DNA from: Larix kaempferi
Taxonomy: Eukaryota > Streptophyta > Pinopsida > Pinales > Pinaceae
Direction: 5' to 3'
DNA: 64,000 nucleotides
NCBI GenBank assembly: GCA_027924585.1
Contig: BSBM01000877.1
Location: forward strand, 581,001-645,000
Within the stretch, counting starts at the first letter, position 1, and every line of letters begins with the position of its first letter. Under the pieces are notes generated by a model that saw only the letters and a list, made by a program, of their open reading frames with translations, searched no databases and was not told the origin of the DNA. Below are positions 37,350 to 48,400 of this stretch, in pieces. Position numbers and translations under genes: made by a program.

Positions 37350-40300
37350 ATGCATAGGAAGTCACCAAAGAAGATGGCAGCTCAGAAAGTAACCTCAGAC
37401 TCAGAGGTTGAAGTTCTATTAGATACTTCTCTCGTCACGATGTTTGCTAACACGCAAGCTACCACTGGTGTTTCCTCTGGGAGCTCCGCTCCTGAATTTC
37501 AATGGGGTGATCTATACAGATTCATCATAGCTCAAGATAGTTCAACAGCTTCTATAGAGGATGCCCTAGTGTATGCCAACATCAGAAGGTCTCATTTGCA
37601 TAAGGAAACAACTCGGCCAGAGCTATTCCCTTGTTCCGAAGTTATTGGATGGCTTATTCCTAACATCCGGACCAACACAAGGCTCATGACTGATAAAAAT
37701 GGGTTGAGCCTGGCATCTTTCACTCCCGAGCATGTTACTGCTGCCTACAGATTGACTGCACCCAAGGCTTGTTTGGACGATGAATGGATAGCAAAGCATC
37801 AAATGGACCCACTAGAAGCTTCCCGTAAGATGACAATAAATGACAGACAAATCAGGAGGAGGAAGAATAATGAATATGAAAGTAGCCTACTAAAGACCCC
37901 TTACAGACTCATCATCCTGATGTTGAGTCATCTTTTAGGCATGCCTAATGGAAATGTGTTTAAGATCGGATGGGTGCCGGTGATGTTTCATATAGCCATG
38001 AAAGGTACCATCTTCAACTGGGCTGAAATAATTTCAGATAGCTTGGCCTCACAGTTGACAGCAGCCCAAGGAGGACTAACCCAAAAGAAGGCAGATTTCT
38101 TCATGTCTTCATACCTGATTGACTGCCTGTTAAGCAAGCATTCGTTCCTGGATTTGGGTTGCTCATGGAAGCCAAATGAAACAGCTCTCTTCATAGCCTA
38201 TCAGTGTACATGGGAAGGTAAATACACAAACCACTACAAGATGGTTTGCGAGAGATTTATCATGCCATTGTACCAACTTATTTTCGTGCAAGAGCCAGAT
38301 TGTATGTCAGAGAATGCAATGCCTATCATTGAACAGTTTGGGGACTATTATCACAGTGCAGAAGGTACATACATCAGGATGAGTGGGGGAACTCATACGC
38401 CATTCATGTTCCCTCGATATGTTACAGATTTTGTAATTCATAAGGAGGCCATGAGGCAACTCTTCAGCACCGATGCAATAAGCAAGTTCTTAACAGACCA
38501 GAGGAAGAGCATGTATCCTCCCATGCCATTTACCATAGGATCTTACAGCCTCCCAAGAGCAAGAGATGGGGAAAATTACGCTCAATGCTTAGAAGTTTTC
38601 CATTTTGGCTCAGTCCGTTTCAGAAGACATGACCCCAACGGTGTAGTAAGCAGGCATTGTCTTGACCTCAAGATATCCTTTGAATACGCTCATGCGGCAG
38701 ACCGAGACGAGGAATTCTACAGGATCCCCCGCAACCTAACTGAGTTAGGGAAGCGTTACAAAACGAAATCTGTGAAAGATCCAAGCCCCAAACCTGTCGG
38801 TTTGATCCAAAGAGAGTAGGAGGCATCGGCCTCACAATTAGGGGATCCATCAGAATTGGAGCAGGACAAAGTGCTCCAAGAGCAAGCTCTCAAGCAGCAA
38901 CAAACCCAAGAACAAGCAAGGATTCAAGGTGAGCTAGCTGCCAAGCTGCAACAAGAGGAAATTGTAAGGAAGCAGCAAGAGAAAACTTCTCAATTGACAC
39001 AACAGGAAGAGGCTGCCAGGATCCAGAAAGAACAAGAAGATCAGGTATCCCAAGAGCAATCCTCCAAGCAGCAGCATGAGGATGAGCAAAGGCCCCTGGT
39101 TGAAGGAGCAGATGGATTGTAGAGGTAGCAAGGAGAGTCTGAAGGAGAGAAAGGGAAAGAGAAGACAGAGAAATCTCTTGAACCGGAGCCATCCACTCCG
39201 ACAGATATGGAGATGGACCCACCATTGATATGCACTCTAGGGGTAGCTCAGGAAGAAGGTGCCCATTCACAGAGCTTAGCGCTGACCCCATATAACCCCA
39301 TGAAGCAGCGCAAAGTAGCAGACCTAGATACCATTTATTTCCATGAGCGGAAAAGGGACATTATTGATAGGAGGGTACAGAAAATACAGGGCATGACAAA
39401 GAATGTGGAAACCGAGGAGGATGAATATGAGCTGTGGATAACAGAGAAAACATTGGTCCAAAGAACTGATGTCGACCCCACATTTCAATCCCAATGTACT
39501 GTGGCATTAGTTCAGGCGACTAAAGCCAATATTGATTTCTTGAAAGAAAAGATAAAGCATTACAAAGAGCAATGCTTTAAGATAAAAGATGATAGAAAAA
39601 GAGAGGTATTGGAAGCCAACAATCTGAAGGAGAAATACAATGAGCTATTAGGAGAACATCTGATGCTAAATACAGGATTTCTCCAACTTGAAAATGAGAA
39701 GAACTCCTTAGAAATGCAATTGGCTATCTCTGAAGATGAACTAAATAATTTGAAAGCTCGGATAACAGAGTTGGAGGAACTCGATGCAAACAGGGCTCAG
39801 CAGATTCAGCTCCACCAGCATGAATATGAAGGGCTGACTCAAGAAAAGGAACAACTAGAAGGACAGCTCAAAGAGGCAATAGAGGACCAACAAAATTTGG
39901 CCACATTTCACAAACAAGCAGGTGATATGCGGATTAAAATCCATCAGCTGCTAGTACTGATCTCGGAAGAGATTTGGAGCATGAAAGAGATGATGAAGAA
40001 AATGACAACAATTGAAACCAAAGCTCTAAAAACCCGATAAAAGTTTGCAAATCATGTAGAGGAGCTGAAATGACAATCGGAGTGGAAAAAGGGAAAATCT
40101 CAACTCCCTTCACACTTACGCGCTGCTACGGGAGATGAGTTGGACGTGGACATAGGAATTCTTGAATTCGCCAGAGATTGCGGCACCAAGCTAAGTTTGG
40201 AAATCAAAAGGAAGGTCCACAAATGTTTTTCCATCTATTCCGCACTTAGGGAATCGCTTAGCAAATGTCATCTAGTTATCCCCGCCTCCATTTATGATTT

Positions 40301-40646
40301 CCCAAAAGAAGAAGACTGAGTGTTCGAGTTGCAGAACGAGTTGGACGATGACTTGGCTTACATCAAGAAGATAGAGGTATTGACTCAGGATGAATTTCAA
40401 CAGTTCATCTGCCAGTGTGTAATACATATTTACTTCCTGGAAGCAATGGCAAAAGAGGCCACATAGGGTAAAGTGCTGATCAAATCGGACCTTCGCAAGC
40501 ATGAAATAGCGTCCCAGGCAACAATATCTTCTCGCAGCAAGCTCATCGTAAAGGATATCATCCAATGGACCTCATACATTCAAAGTATAGATGGCTCGGT
40601 AATTTCAAGCAAGCCGGTTGGTGGAGGCGTGTCTTCAAGTCAGTAG
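37350..40646 (+). pseudogene. F LTR-resident ORF, 1,098 codons with seven stops
   Basis: One reading frame runs from ATG 37350 to the TAG at 40644-40646 with no frameshift. Seven premature stops interrupt it at 38817 (TAG), 39120 (TAG), 39126 (TAG), 40038 (TAA), 40071 (TGA), 40317 (TGA) and 40464 (TAG), each one C-to-T step from CAG, CAA or CGA. Residues 1-489 form an open N-terminal domain (APEFQWGDLYRFIIAQDSST; LIILMLSHLLGMPNGNVFKI; FFMSSYLIDCLLSKHSFLDL). Residues ~500-590 are a Gln/Glu-rich coil. A basic cluster KQRK lies near 651. Residues ~715-890 are a long coiled coil (LQLENEKNSLEMQLAISEDE). A C-terminal tail follows (GDELDVDIGILEFARDCGTK). No enzyme motif or membrane segment is seen. 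It may relate distantly to plant transposon-associated proteins; the function is unknown. Confidence 0.8.
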
Positions 40647-41582
40647 GCATAAGCCCCAGCATAATAGACAGATCATTCTTATTTTGTTTCAAGCAAGCGA
40701 AAAGGTTGAAATTCTACCTTTGTATAATTGCTTTAAAAGGATAGCTGGTCCCTAGTTTTGTCCTATTTGTAAAACCTTCCACGTATTCATAGGCTTTGTA
40801 AGGATATGATGAAAGCCGAGGAAGGAGCTTATAGAATTAGGGTACATTTTTCATCCCAAGGGGCGCTTTGTAAAGTTATAAATAGAAGGTTAGAAGGAAT
40901 AGAGAAGGACTTTTTGGCAGGGAAAAGAAGTTTCTTGGCTTGTACGAACTATTTTGTAATTAGCTCCAGGGAAGCGATTTTGCCTAATAAAGAGCCTGAG
41001 GGAGACATTTGTTTTGCCTGGAAATGTGGACTTGATGCATGCTGGATTATCCTTATGACATTCTGACACTGCTGTGAGATCTTTCCTTGCTATTCAGAAT
41101 TGTTTCTGTCTGATGAATGATCTCACTATTTTATGTGCAATGATGTTTTCCTAAATGAGTAATAGAATGCTTCTATACGGATTAAAGCTATCTTTAATAT
41201 CTTTAACCTTATGTTGAAAATGTTTCTTTATGATTTAAATGGCTATCCATGCAATCTTTAGATATTTCTTTAAGCTCATTGCTCATATTTACAGTTTTCT
41301 CCTTGCAAGGATAGATTAGTTTTATTTCAGTCTTAGATACAGATTTGTTTCAAGCTCTACATTTAGATTAAATTAGCTTAGGAACTTGCACATCATTTTA
41401 ACAATAAAATAAAAAAGAACGGTGGATCGGGCCATAACCGGTGTAAAAGAAAGCAAATCTAACGGTAGACGGAACCGCTAACCGGATGGATTCCCCATAC
41501 CAAATGGTGGACAATCTAATTGGGATAGTTTACCGGGGAGAATCCCTTTCTGCTTGATGCTACGATCTTTGAAGCATCAACA
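40647..41582 (+). other. Downstream non-coding part of F
   Basis: There is no supported gene in these 0.94 kb. The 86-codon frame at 40806-41066 has no recognizable feature. The last bases contain a hairpin, TTGATGC...GCATCAA (41553-41580), and then the LTR end CAACA. This would be the R-U5 part of the LTR. Confidence 0.6.
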
Positions 41583-41587
41583 AATCC

Positions 41588-42326
41588 ATCTTCTCTTGGT
41601 CTTCAGGGAAGACCTTGATTTGATTGTACCCAGAAAAACCATCCATAGTGGAGATCCTTTCTGCTCCTACTACTTTTTGCAAGATATGTTCCATTTTAGG
41701 CAAGGGGTAATTTTCTTTTAGTGAAGCCCTATTTAGGTTCCTGAAATCTATACAAATTCTAATCTCGCCATTCTTCTTCCTCACAGGAACCAGATTTGCT
41801 ATCCACTGAGAGAACCTCAAAGTGACAATGATTTTTGCATTAAATAATCTTCTGATCTCTTTTTCTATTGCTTAAACGACTTCTCTCCTGGTCTGATTGG
41901 AATAGAATGTTGTATTATAGAGGTATCATATTCCTTTAGTTCTTCATAACTCCATGCAAACGCATAAACATATTTTTTCATCAACTCTATATACCGTTCC
42001 TTCTTTTTAGCATGCAGTTTCTAAGACAGATTTACCATCCGAGGCTCTTCTTTAGTACCCAAGTTTTGTTCTTTTACTGCATCTCTGGGAGGTTCAAACT
42101 TTGGGTTTTTTGCTACATCATTCTGGTCAAACAGTCTTTCCAGGGGTATCAGTCCCTTGGGGATATAATTACTCTTTAATTGAACGATATCTTTCCCACC
42201 TAACATGTTTTTCCATTGCTTGCTTCCTTCTTCTTCACCTTCCGATTTCTCTTGGTCTATCAACCTTTCTATGTTCTCATTTTCACTATCAATATGGACA
42301 TTGGAAAACTCGTTAGACAATTCCAT
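41588..42326 (-). pseudogene. T1 reverse transcriptase, N-terminal part and linker
   Basis: The frame 42021-42326 reads SNYIPKGLIPLERLFDQNDV, the linker between the archaeal-type RNase H and RT in Tat elements. After a stop at about 42021 the sequence continues through YVYAFAWSYEELKEYD (about 41960) and a frame-broken stretch to IANLVPVRKKNGEIRICIDF, RNLNRASLKENYPLPKMEH and MDGFSGYNQIKVFPEDQE (41588-41820). It ends at the F target duplication. The rest of RT is at 34525-34904. Confidence 0.86.
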
Positions 42327-42985
42327 ATTTTTTTAATCTGCAGATCATCCTCGAATACCTGCCAGTATTTAGCGTTGTCTGGAATAGATGGCCGGTTTAT
42401 GACTTCTACCTCATATTTTTCTTGAGAGAAAATTGGAGTCTTAAACCCTCCAGCGGTAGTGGCCAAAGAGTCTGACACTCGGTTTTCGAATCTCAGGATC
42501 ACCCAGATCTTCTGTTCGTTGAAAAAATTTCCAAACATATCCCAGACTTCATTTCTATATGCTCTCGTCCTGGGATGTTTTGCCTGATAACTATCATTTA
42601 CCTGATTGACCACCAAATCTGAATCTCCGAAAACATGTATCCTTTTTTCCCCCAAATCTTTCAAAGCTCTTAGTCCTAGGGGCAAAGCTTCATATTCAAC
42701 CACATTATTAGTACATTCAAAAGTAAGCTTATATGATAAAGCTCTGGACTCTTGGTCGGGAGGTATGATCCAAACCCCTGCCCCCGCACCACTTTTACTC
42801 AGTGATCCATCAAAGTACATTTTCCACAGCCCTTCCTCATTTCTCTGCTTCTCTGGGGCCTCATACCTTGCTGCGAACTCCTTGTCTTCCTTGACTTCAT
42901 GGAAGAATGGGGGTACAGGGTCAGTGTGTGGACCATCATTAAAAGAATAGAGGATCCTATGTCTGTGTCTATAGAGTATATGGGA
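42269..42985 (-). pseudogene. T1 archaeal-type RNase H domain
   Basis: This frame (42269-42820) has all the expected catalytic acids of an archaeal-type RNase H: MYFDGSLSKSGAGAGVWI, then NNVVEYEALPLGLRALK, VFGDSDLVVNQVNDSY, and a last Asp in NRVSDSLATTA. Upstream, 42821-42985 encodes PHTDPVPPFFHEVKEDKEF in another frame. It lies between protease and RT, not after RT. A one-base loss in an A7 run (plus strand T7, 42328-42334) shifts it out of frame with the RT linker. It probably replaced the degenerate gypsy RNase H downstream. Confidence 0.85.
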
Positions 42986-42990
42986 TGATT

Positions 42991-44007
42991 TTAAGGCTTT
43001 TCATCACTACTAACCACACAAGGCATCCTCTTTTCCCTATACAGCTTTCTATTGCATCCGAAAAGAGGTATGGTTGCATACGATAGGTCCATTTGCATGG
43101 TTCCTTTCAATTTCTTAACCCAAGACCGCGATAGTAACATCCCAAACTTAGCACACACTTCTGCAACTACAACATCCATCATAATGCTCTTAACTGGGAT
43201 TTGGGAAAGGGTTACTACTACATCTTTAATCAAACCCACCCATGGTACCTTCCTGGAATCAAAAGAAAATAGATCTTTGTAGGGTCTGGTGACTTCCAAC
43301 CCCAACTGCTCTACCACTGAATTTGGCATTAAGTTGTGTGAAGCCCCAGAATCTATTAGGGCATTGTGTAATAGCTTGCCATGGATATTCAAAATTAGAT
43401 AGAAGGGGGGAACTTCTTCATCATCCGGTTCTTCTAGCTTGGAACCGAAGATTATAGTGGGGGCATCATTTGATACTTCTAGCATATCATGTGGACTCCC
43501 TGCCTTCTCCTTTACCATGCTAGTTATCTCTTCCCTATATTCATTGTTCCTTAACAGCTCATTTAAGGGGATAAAGATCTTTACTTTTGATAGTTCAGCC
43601 TTTAGACTAAATGTCAAAGTTGGATTCACTACTTCAACGACTTCTGGTTGCCTAACTTCTTTGGAATACTGCCCCCTATCTTCTGAGGTTTTCTGTGCAG
43701 CAACCTCCAGTTGTTTTTCTTTCAACATCTCCATATTCGGCTGAGTCTTGGAGGGTTGAATATGAGCAAACTTCACTTCACTTATTGGTATCTCCCTGTT
43801 CCTTAACCTCATCTTTCTTTGGATGTCATCCACAACATTCATGTAACCCATTTGGTATTGTTCAGAATCGAATTCTGCAGCTTTGCTAGCATTTCCCTTG
43901 GTGAAAAAATCATGCTCCCTTTCATTCAAATGGACTTCGTGTTCTAGGGTGTCAAAGAGACGTATCTGGTCAATAGCAGGGTCTTCAGGTCCCTCTTCAT
44001 CTATCAA
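42991..44007 (-). pseudogene. T1 protease region
   Basis: This 338-codon open frame begins with a gag-protease linker (MIDEEGPEDPAIDQIRLFDT) rich in acidic and Lys residues. Retropepsin follows: FYLILNIHGKLLHNALIDSG, with the catalytic Asp-Ser-Gly in ALIDSGASHNLMP near residue 222, and the C-terminal half AEVCAKFGMLLSRSWVKKLK. It is joined to gag through a frameshift at a G7 run on the plus strand (44020-44026); removing one base restores PPFPENLIDEEG. The protease frame itself is intact. Confidence 0.85.
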
Positions 44008-44011
44008 ATTC

Positions 44012-45200
44012 TCAGGGAAGGGGGGGCCTTATCTGGTGGTCTTCTTGATTTCTTGGATTTCTTGGAGGGGGTGGCCTTCTAAATTTAGGGTTTCTCATTT
44101 GATTTCCAAGTTGCTCTCTAGCAGGATGTTTATTTTCCATGGATAATCTATCCATCAACTTTTCCATGGTTTTCATCATTGTATCAAACTTGGCATCACT
44201 GGAAGAGGAGGAGGTAGATGCTTGGTTCTCTTGGTTCTTTTTTTCTGCTTCTATCATACCCTTTATTTTCCCTGAAGCCATCATGTTTGCTTCCACCTCT
44301 ATGGCATCCTTTAGCATATCGGGCAGGGTAGCATATTTTCTTTCTCTTAATGTACATGAAAAATCTCCATCAAAGGAATCTGCGAAATGGAGCTTTGCAG
44401 TGCCTACTGAGGGTCTTAAGTCATTTGGAATAGAATTATAGGCCCTCATAAACCTGGTAGAAAACTCATGAACAGATTCAAAACCTCCTTTCCTAAGATG
44501 GTTGTACTAGGACAAGACTAGGGCAGGGCTCCCTATCGTTTCACACCTTTCTAAGAACGATGTCTTAAAGGCTCCAAAATCATTTATGGAAGCATTCGGA
44601 AATTGTCTAAAACATTTCTTAGGTTCTCCAAACAAAATTTGAGCGAACAACCTCATCTTAGCATCATCATGATATACTTCCTCCAAATCAATAAAATCCT
44701 CAAATCTGTCCACATGCTGTCTGGCAGAAAAATCTCCTTCTCCATCATAAGACACAATTCTCTGGGCGTAGTTCTGGGGAAGGTCATGCAAAACAACTAG
44801 TAGGGCCAATGGTGCAAATCTAGCAGCCATGGGTCTAGGTGGATTTTGAGCTTGGGGATGGATATTCTGAGTGGAGCTTGTGGTACCGGGCTGAGAGGCT
44901 TGAAAAAAAGGCTTGGGTCCTTCGGCTTTGGTACTATTCAATAAGTTAAGCCAGACGGGATCTAACAAATAGGATTCAGCCGCGTTCAAACCTTCTCGAC
45001 CTAGGCTTAGATAAGACTCAGATCTTGATCTTGGAAAATGTTTCCCAATATCTATCTCTATACCTAGTTCTTGAAACACAGATAACTTTTCTTTAGATTC
45101 AATTTTTCCACCGCTAGAAGTACTAGCTTTATTCTTCCCGGTCCTATGTTTAAGCAAAAATTCTGGATCATCAATACTTAGCAGAGTTTCAGAAATAGAA
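44012..45200 (-). pseudogene. T1 gag
   Basis: This is the gag capsid region. Frame 44507-45157 carries RPMAARFAPLALLVVLHDLP, YDGEGDFSARQHVDRFEDFI and AKMRLFAQILFGEPKKCFRQ, the retrotransposon gag core. A TAG at 44507-44509 interrupts it (VLS-stop-YNHLRKGG, probably CAG). The same frame continues 44012-44449 (TRFMRAYNSIPNDLRP, YATLPDMLKDAIEVEANMMA). The N-terminus reads upstream to about 45200 (SETLLSIDDPEFLLKHRTGK) without a clear ATG. No zinc knuckle is visible, common in Tat gag. Confidence 0.82.
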
Positions 45201-45451
45201 TTACCTCTAGTGTGGATCCTTCATGAGGCCAGGATGCCTTCTCTTCTCAACACTTCTTTTCAGAAAAGAATTTTGGTTCGTCGGTCTTCCCAGTGGAGTC
45301 TTTCTTGATTACAAATATTAATGAGTGGAGTCGCCAGGGAAAAGATATACAACCGCTGGTATTCTAGAAATCACTGTTTTCCCACAGGGATCTCTCCTTT
45401 TCTTTGGATCTCAGGACCCTTTGTCGTTCTCCCAGGAAATAAGAAACTTCT

Positions 45452-45469
45452 TCCCCGGCAATGGCGCCA
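45452..45469 (-). promoter_or_regulatory. Primer-binding site of T1
   Basis: The minus strand reads TGGCGCCATTGCCGGGGA, three bases from the LTR edge at 45473. This is the Athila/Tat-type PBS, usually assigned to tRNA-Asp, with one A in place of the common G. The 250 bases between it and gag hold no gene. Confidence 0.88.
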
Positions 45470-45472
45470 ATT

Positions 45473-48400
45473 TGTTAACACCCAAAATGACCCCCTAGTT
45501 TGTGGGAGAGGGCAATTTGGGGTAACCACTAATCAATATTTGGCTTATGTTTCTAACCTAACACAAGCAGAGAGGGCTCTCTCTACAAACTCACAGAATA
45601 CTGGAAATAATCAAAGGCGTCAACAATGAAAACGTACACTAGCATTCATCATTCGAGATATTCAATTACAACATACAAAAAAGATCATATTTCTGTTGGA
45701 ACAAAGTGATTTAAAATGTGTTTAGCTGAAACATATGAATCTTTACTTGGGTGATGGAGTCACCTTAAGCCAATCTTGAAAATTATTCATAGAATATCTG
45801 CAAATGCATTTACACAGGGGCGAGATAGTAAACAACTAGTAGTCAAAGAAATTTTAATTGGCGGGACAGAAGATAAAAGAACAATCCATTGATATAAGGC
45901 ATAACATGATGAATCCTATACCAACTTTAGCAGAGAATAAATGGTGAAATACCTGGAATGAGACAAGCAGAGCATATTTCTATGAATTCCACTTGACTAC
46001 TACACTGCACCAAGTATGAAGAAATATTACAAGCATGGAATAACAATGAAAGAAACACAGTTAACATGGGAAGAGAAAGACAGATTACCAGACCAACTTC
46101 ACAAGAATCCCTGAACAAAACATCAACTAGGCTCTGCAAACTTTATTAAAAAATAGCTCATAAGCTTCTTACGGCACAATATACAAAGTTTCAAAAAGAT
46201 TTTTCAACCATTCTTTCTTCAATTACCAAACATATATAGACTCCTTGAGCCTTTGGCCCAATCTGCTCCTACGTGAAAACAGTTACAACAAAATGCCACC
46301 TCATCAAAAGTGGGCAAAGCGGGCCTAACTGTTTTTTGTTTACATGTACCAAACTTCTTACTAAATGACAACTGGCTGAAAGATAAAAATAACAAATAGT
46401 AAAGTAATTGCACCAGCTAGCTATTCCCAATAGCCACCTCAAAAAATATTACAAATTACTTAAAAAATAGAAATGTCTTGGAAGTCTTTAAACATGATAG
46501 AAACCCTTTGAAACTAAAAGAAAGAATAACAACTATTGAGGAGCCTGAAGTGAATATTTCATCTTTCCATATTTTTCCATGTAACCCCATTGATCGGCCG
46601 TGATGCTCTCATGCAAAGCCATTTCTTTCACCAGCACTCTTAACTCCACGTTCTCTTCATTTGGAAGCATGGAGGCTCCTTCACTTAAGCTTTTTAACAG
46701 GTCCATGATCTCAAAATCTTCCACAAGCTTCTCCAGTAGTATTTTTCCTGTAAGGATCTAACTCAGCATTTGGAATTTTTCGTGATCCATCTTCATGGTG
46801 CACAGCTGGTTCTTGTAATCATTATGTAAGATGAGCTCATTGTTTTCGTTCCAAAAGGAGGGAAGCCCCTTCTGGAAGACCTTCTCAAACGTTTTCTTTA
46901 TCTCAGTAACCTGCTCACTCATCGATGCACACCGGGCCTTGATACTCTCTACATGGGCATATTTTCCTAATGTCCTCCTTGTCCAGGCGATCGCAACCAC
47001 TCTGTTCTTGATATCCAGAGAAATTAATTGCTCTTCCGACAAAGGTCTCAAAAATTCTATGGCATCTCGAGCTATCTCCTTGGGTATTAGGCTCAAGTTA
47101 TCTCGCGTCAATGTACAACTTTTCAAGGCTTTCTTTATTGCTTTCTCTCGGGTACCTATAGACATCAAGTATGGTATGAGATTTGTGGCTATCACCGCGA
47201 TGCTATCCCAGTTCATGTTTCTGCATGTCTGCATTGGGATATGCCTGGTCACCTGAGAGACAAATCTTTGATTTGTTTCTATTAGCCCCTTGTTCTTTTT
47301 CTGTAATTCCTTTACTTCCTCCTCCATCTGCATGTTCTTCTCTTCTAATTTCAGAGTCCTTTCCTTTAGTTCCTTGATTTCTACTTCCTTAAGACTGACT
47401 TGGGACATAGACCGAGGCTATCAGTACTATTTTCCTCTATATCCTGACTTCCTTTGGACGATCGCATGCCCAATATGGGAAAGTTATCTTTTATGTCTTG
47501 GATCTGCTGCTCCAAACCTAACTTCTCCCTTTCCCAATCTGCTCTTTTCTGAGCCAATTTTAACAATTCCGCTCGGCTTTCACTGAGTTCTTTGGCTAAG
47601 GTTTCTTTCTCCTGCTCCAATTTAGTCACCTTGGGAGCTTGGATCAACTGGGTGTTTGAGACTTTTGCTTTCTTCTGTAGTGTTTGGATTAAGTTCTCCT
47701 TGTCTGTCAGCAACTTCTTGGTAGCCTTGCCGCTACCATCACTCGCAACCAGATCGAGCTGTATTTTCTTGACTTGTTGCTGGTAACCTTTGTTTTCCAG
47801 CCTCTCCTGTTTCAGATGGGTGTCCATTTTGTCGACTATTCCTTCAAGATTCTCAACTCTCAGTTTTGCCTGTATATAATATTCGTAAATAAATTCCCCT
47901 ATTTGTTTATGCAGCTGGACCTTATCGGGGGCTGATATGTTTTTTAAGTCATACTTTACTTTAGTCAACTTGATCGGTGTAGCCACCACCACATTCAGAG
48001 TGCCTTCTTTCACATTCCGGCTGGCCACTAAGGAGACATTTGACTTTGACAAGCTCCAAGCCTTGGGTAACAGGCTATATACATGTTCAGCAGAAGCCTG
48101 CTTGTCCTGAGCATATTTCTCGAATATCTCCTCTCTCGATGAGAACTTGCTTGTCTCCCCGCTTTCCTGAGCTTCTTGAAAATTGTATTCCACTATCTAT
48201 ACACTAAGGATTTGAATTTCCCCCTCTTTACCATCTTCAGACTCCATTAAAACAGCCAAACCAGACTGTGTCTCAGCCAATCCCTGATCTTTAGTTCTGA
48301 ATCTCTTCCCTCCTTCTTCATCATACTCCTCTAGGATTTACCACAGACTCCTCTTCTCTCATACCTCCGCGGCCTCAGCAACAGTTTCCACCTCTATCGC

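Larger units (their letters stand above)
34910..41582 (+). mobile_element. Element F: probable 6.7-kb solo LTR inside T1 RT
   Basis: F starts TGTTGTTGC and ends GCATCAACA, an inverted repeat with TG...CA termini. It is flanked by a perfect 5-base duplication AATCC (34905-34909 and 41583-41587) within T1 RT. No internal direct repeat, PBS or pol domain was seen, so it looks like a single LTR left after recombination rather than a whole element. It carries a 1,098-codon frame on the plus strand placed like the ORF in the T1 LTR: about 2.4 kb from the start and 0.94 kb from the end. The T1 ORF lies about 1.2 kb from the start and 1.06 kb from the end. It could instead be a non-autonomous element with unrecognized short LTRs. 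Confidence 0.8.

Noticed and set aside
38890-39291. 133-codon and overlapping minus-strand ORFs opposite the F gene
   Set aside because: They mirror the Gln/Glu-rich coiled-coil coding strand; Leu-rich antisense frames are expected and show no domain.
46831-47786. Plus-strand frames of 64-141 codons in the T1 LTR
   Set aside because: They are antisense shadows of the coiled-coil ORF, which is the conserved strand between the two LTR copies.
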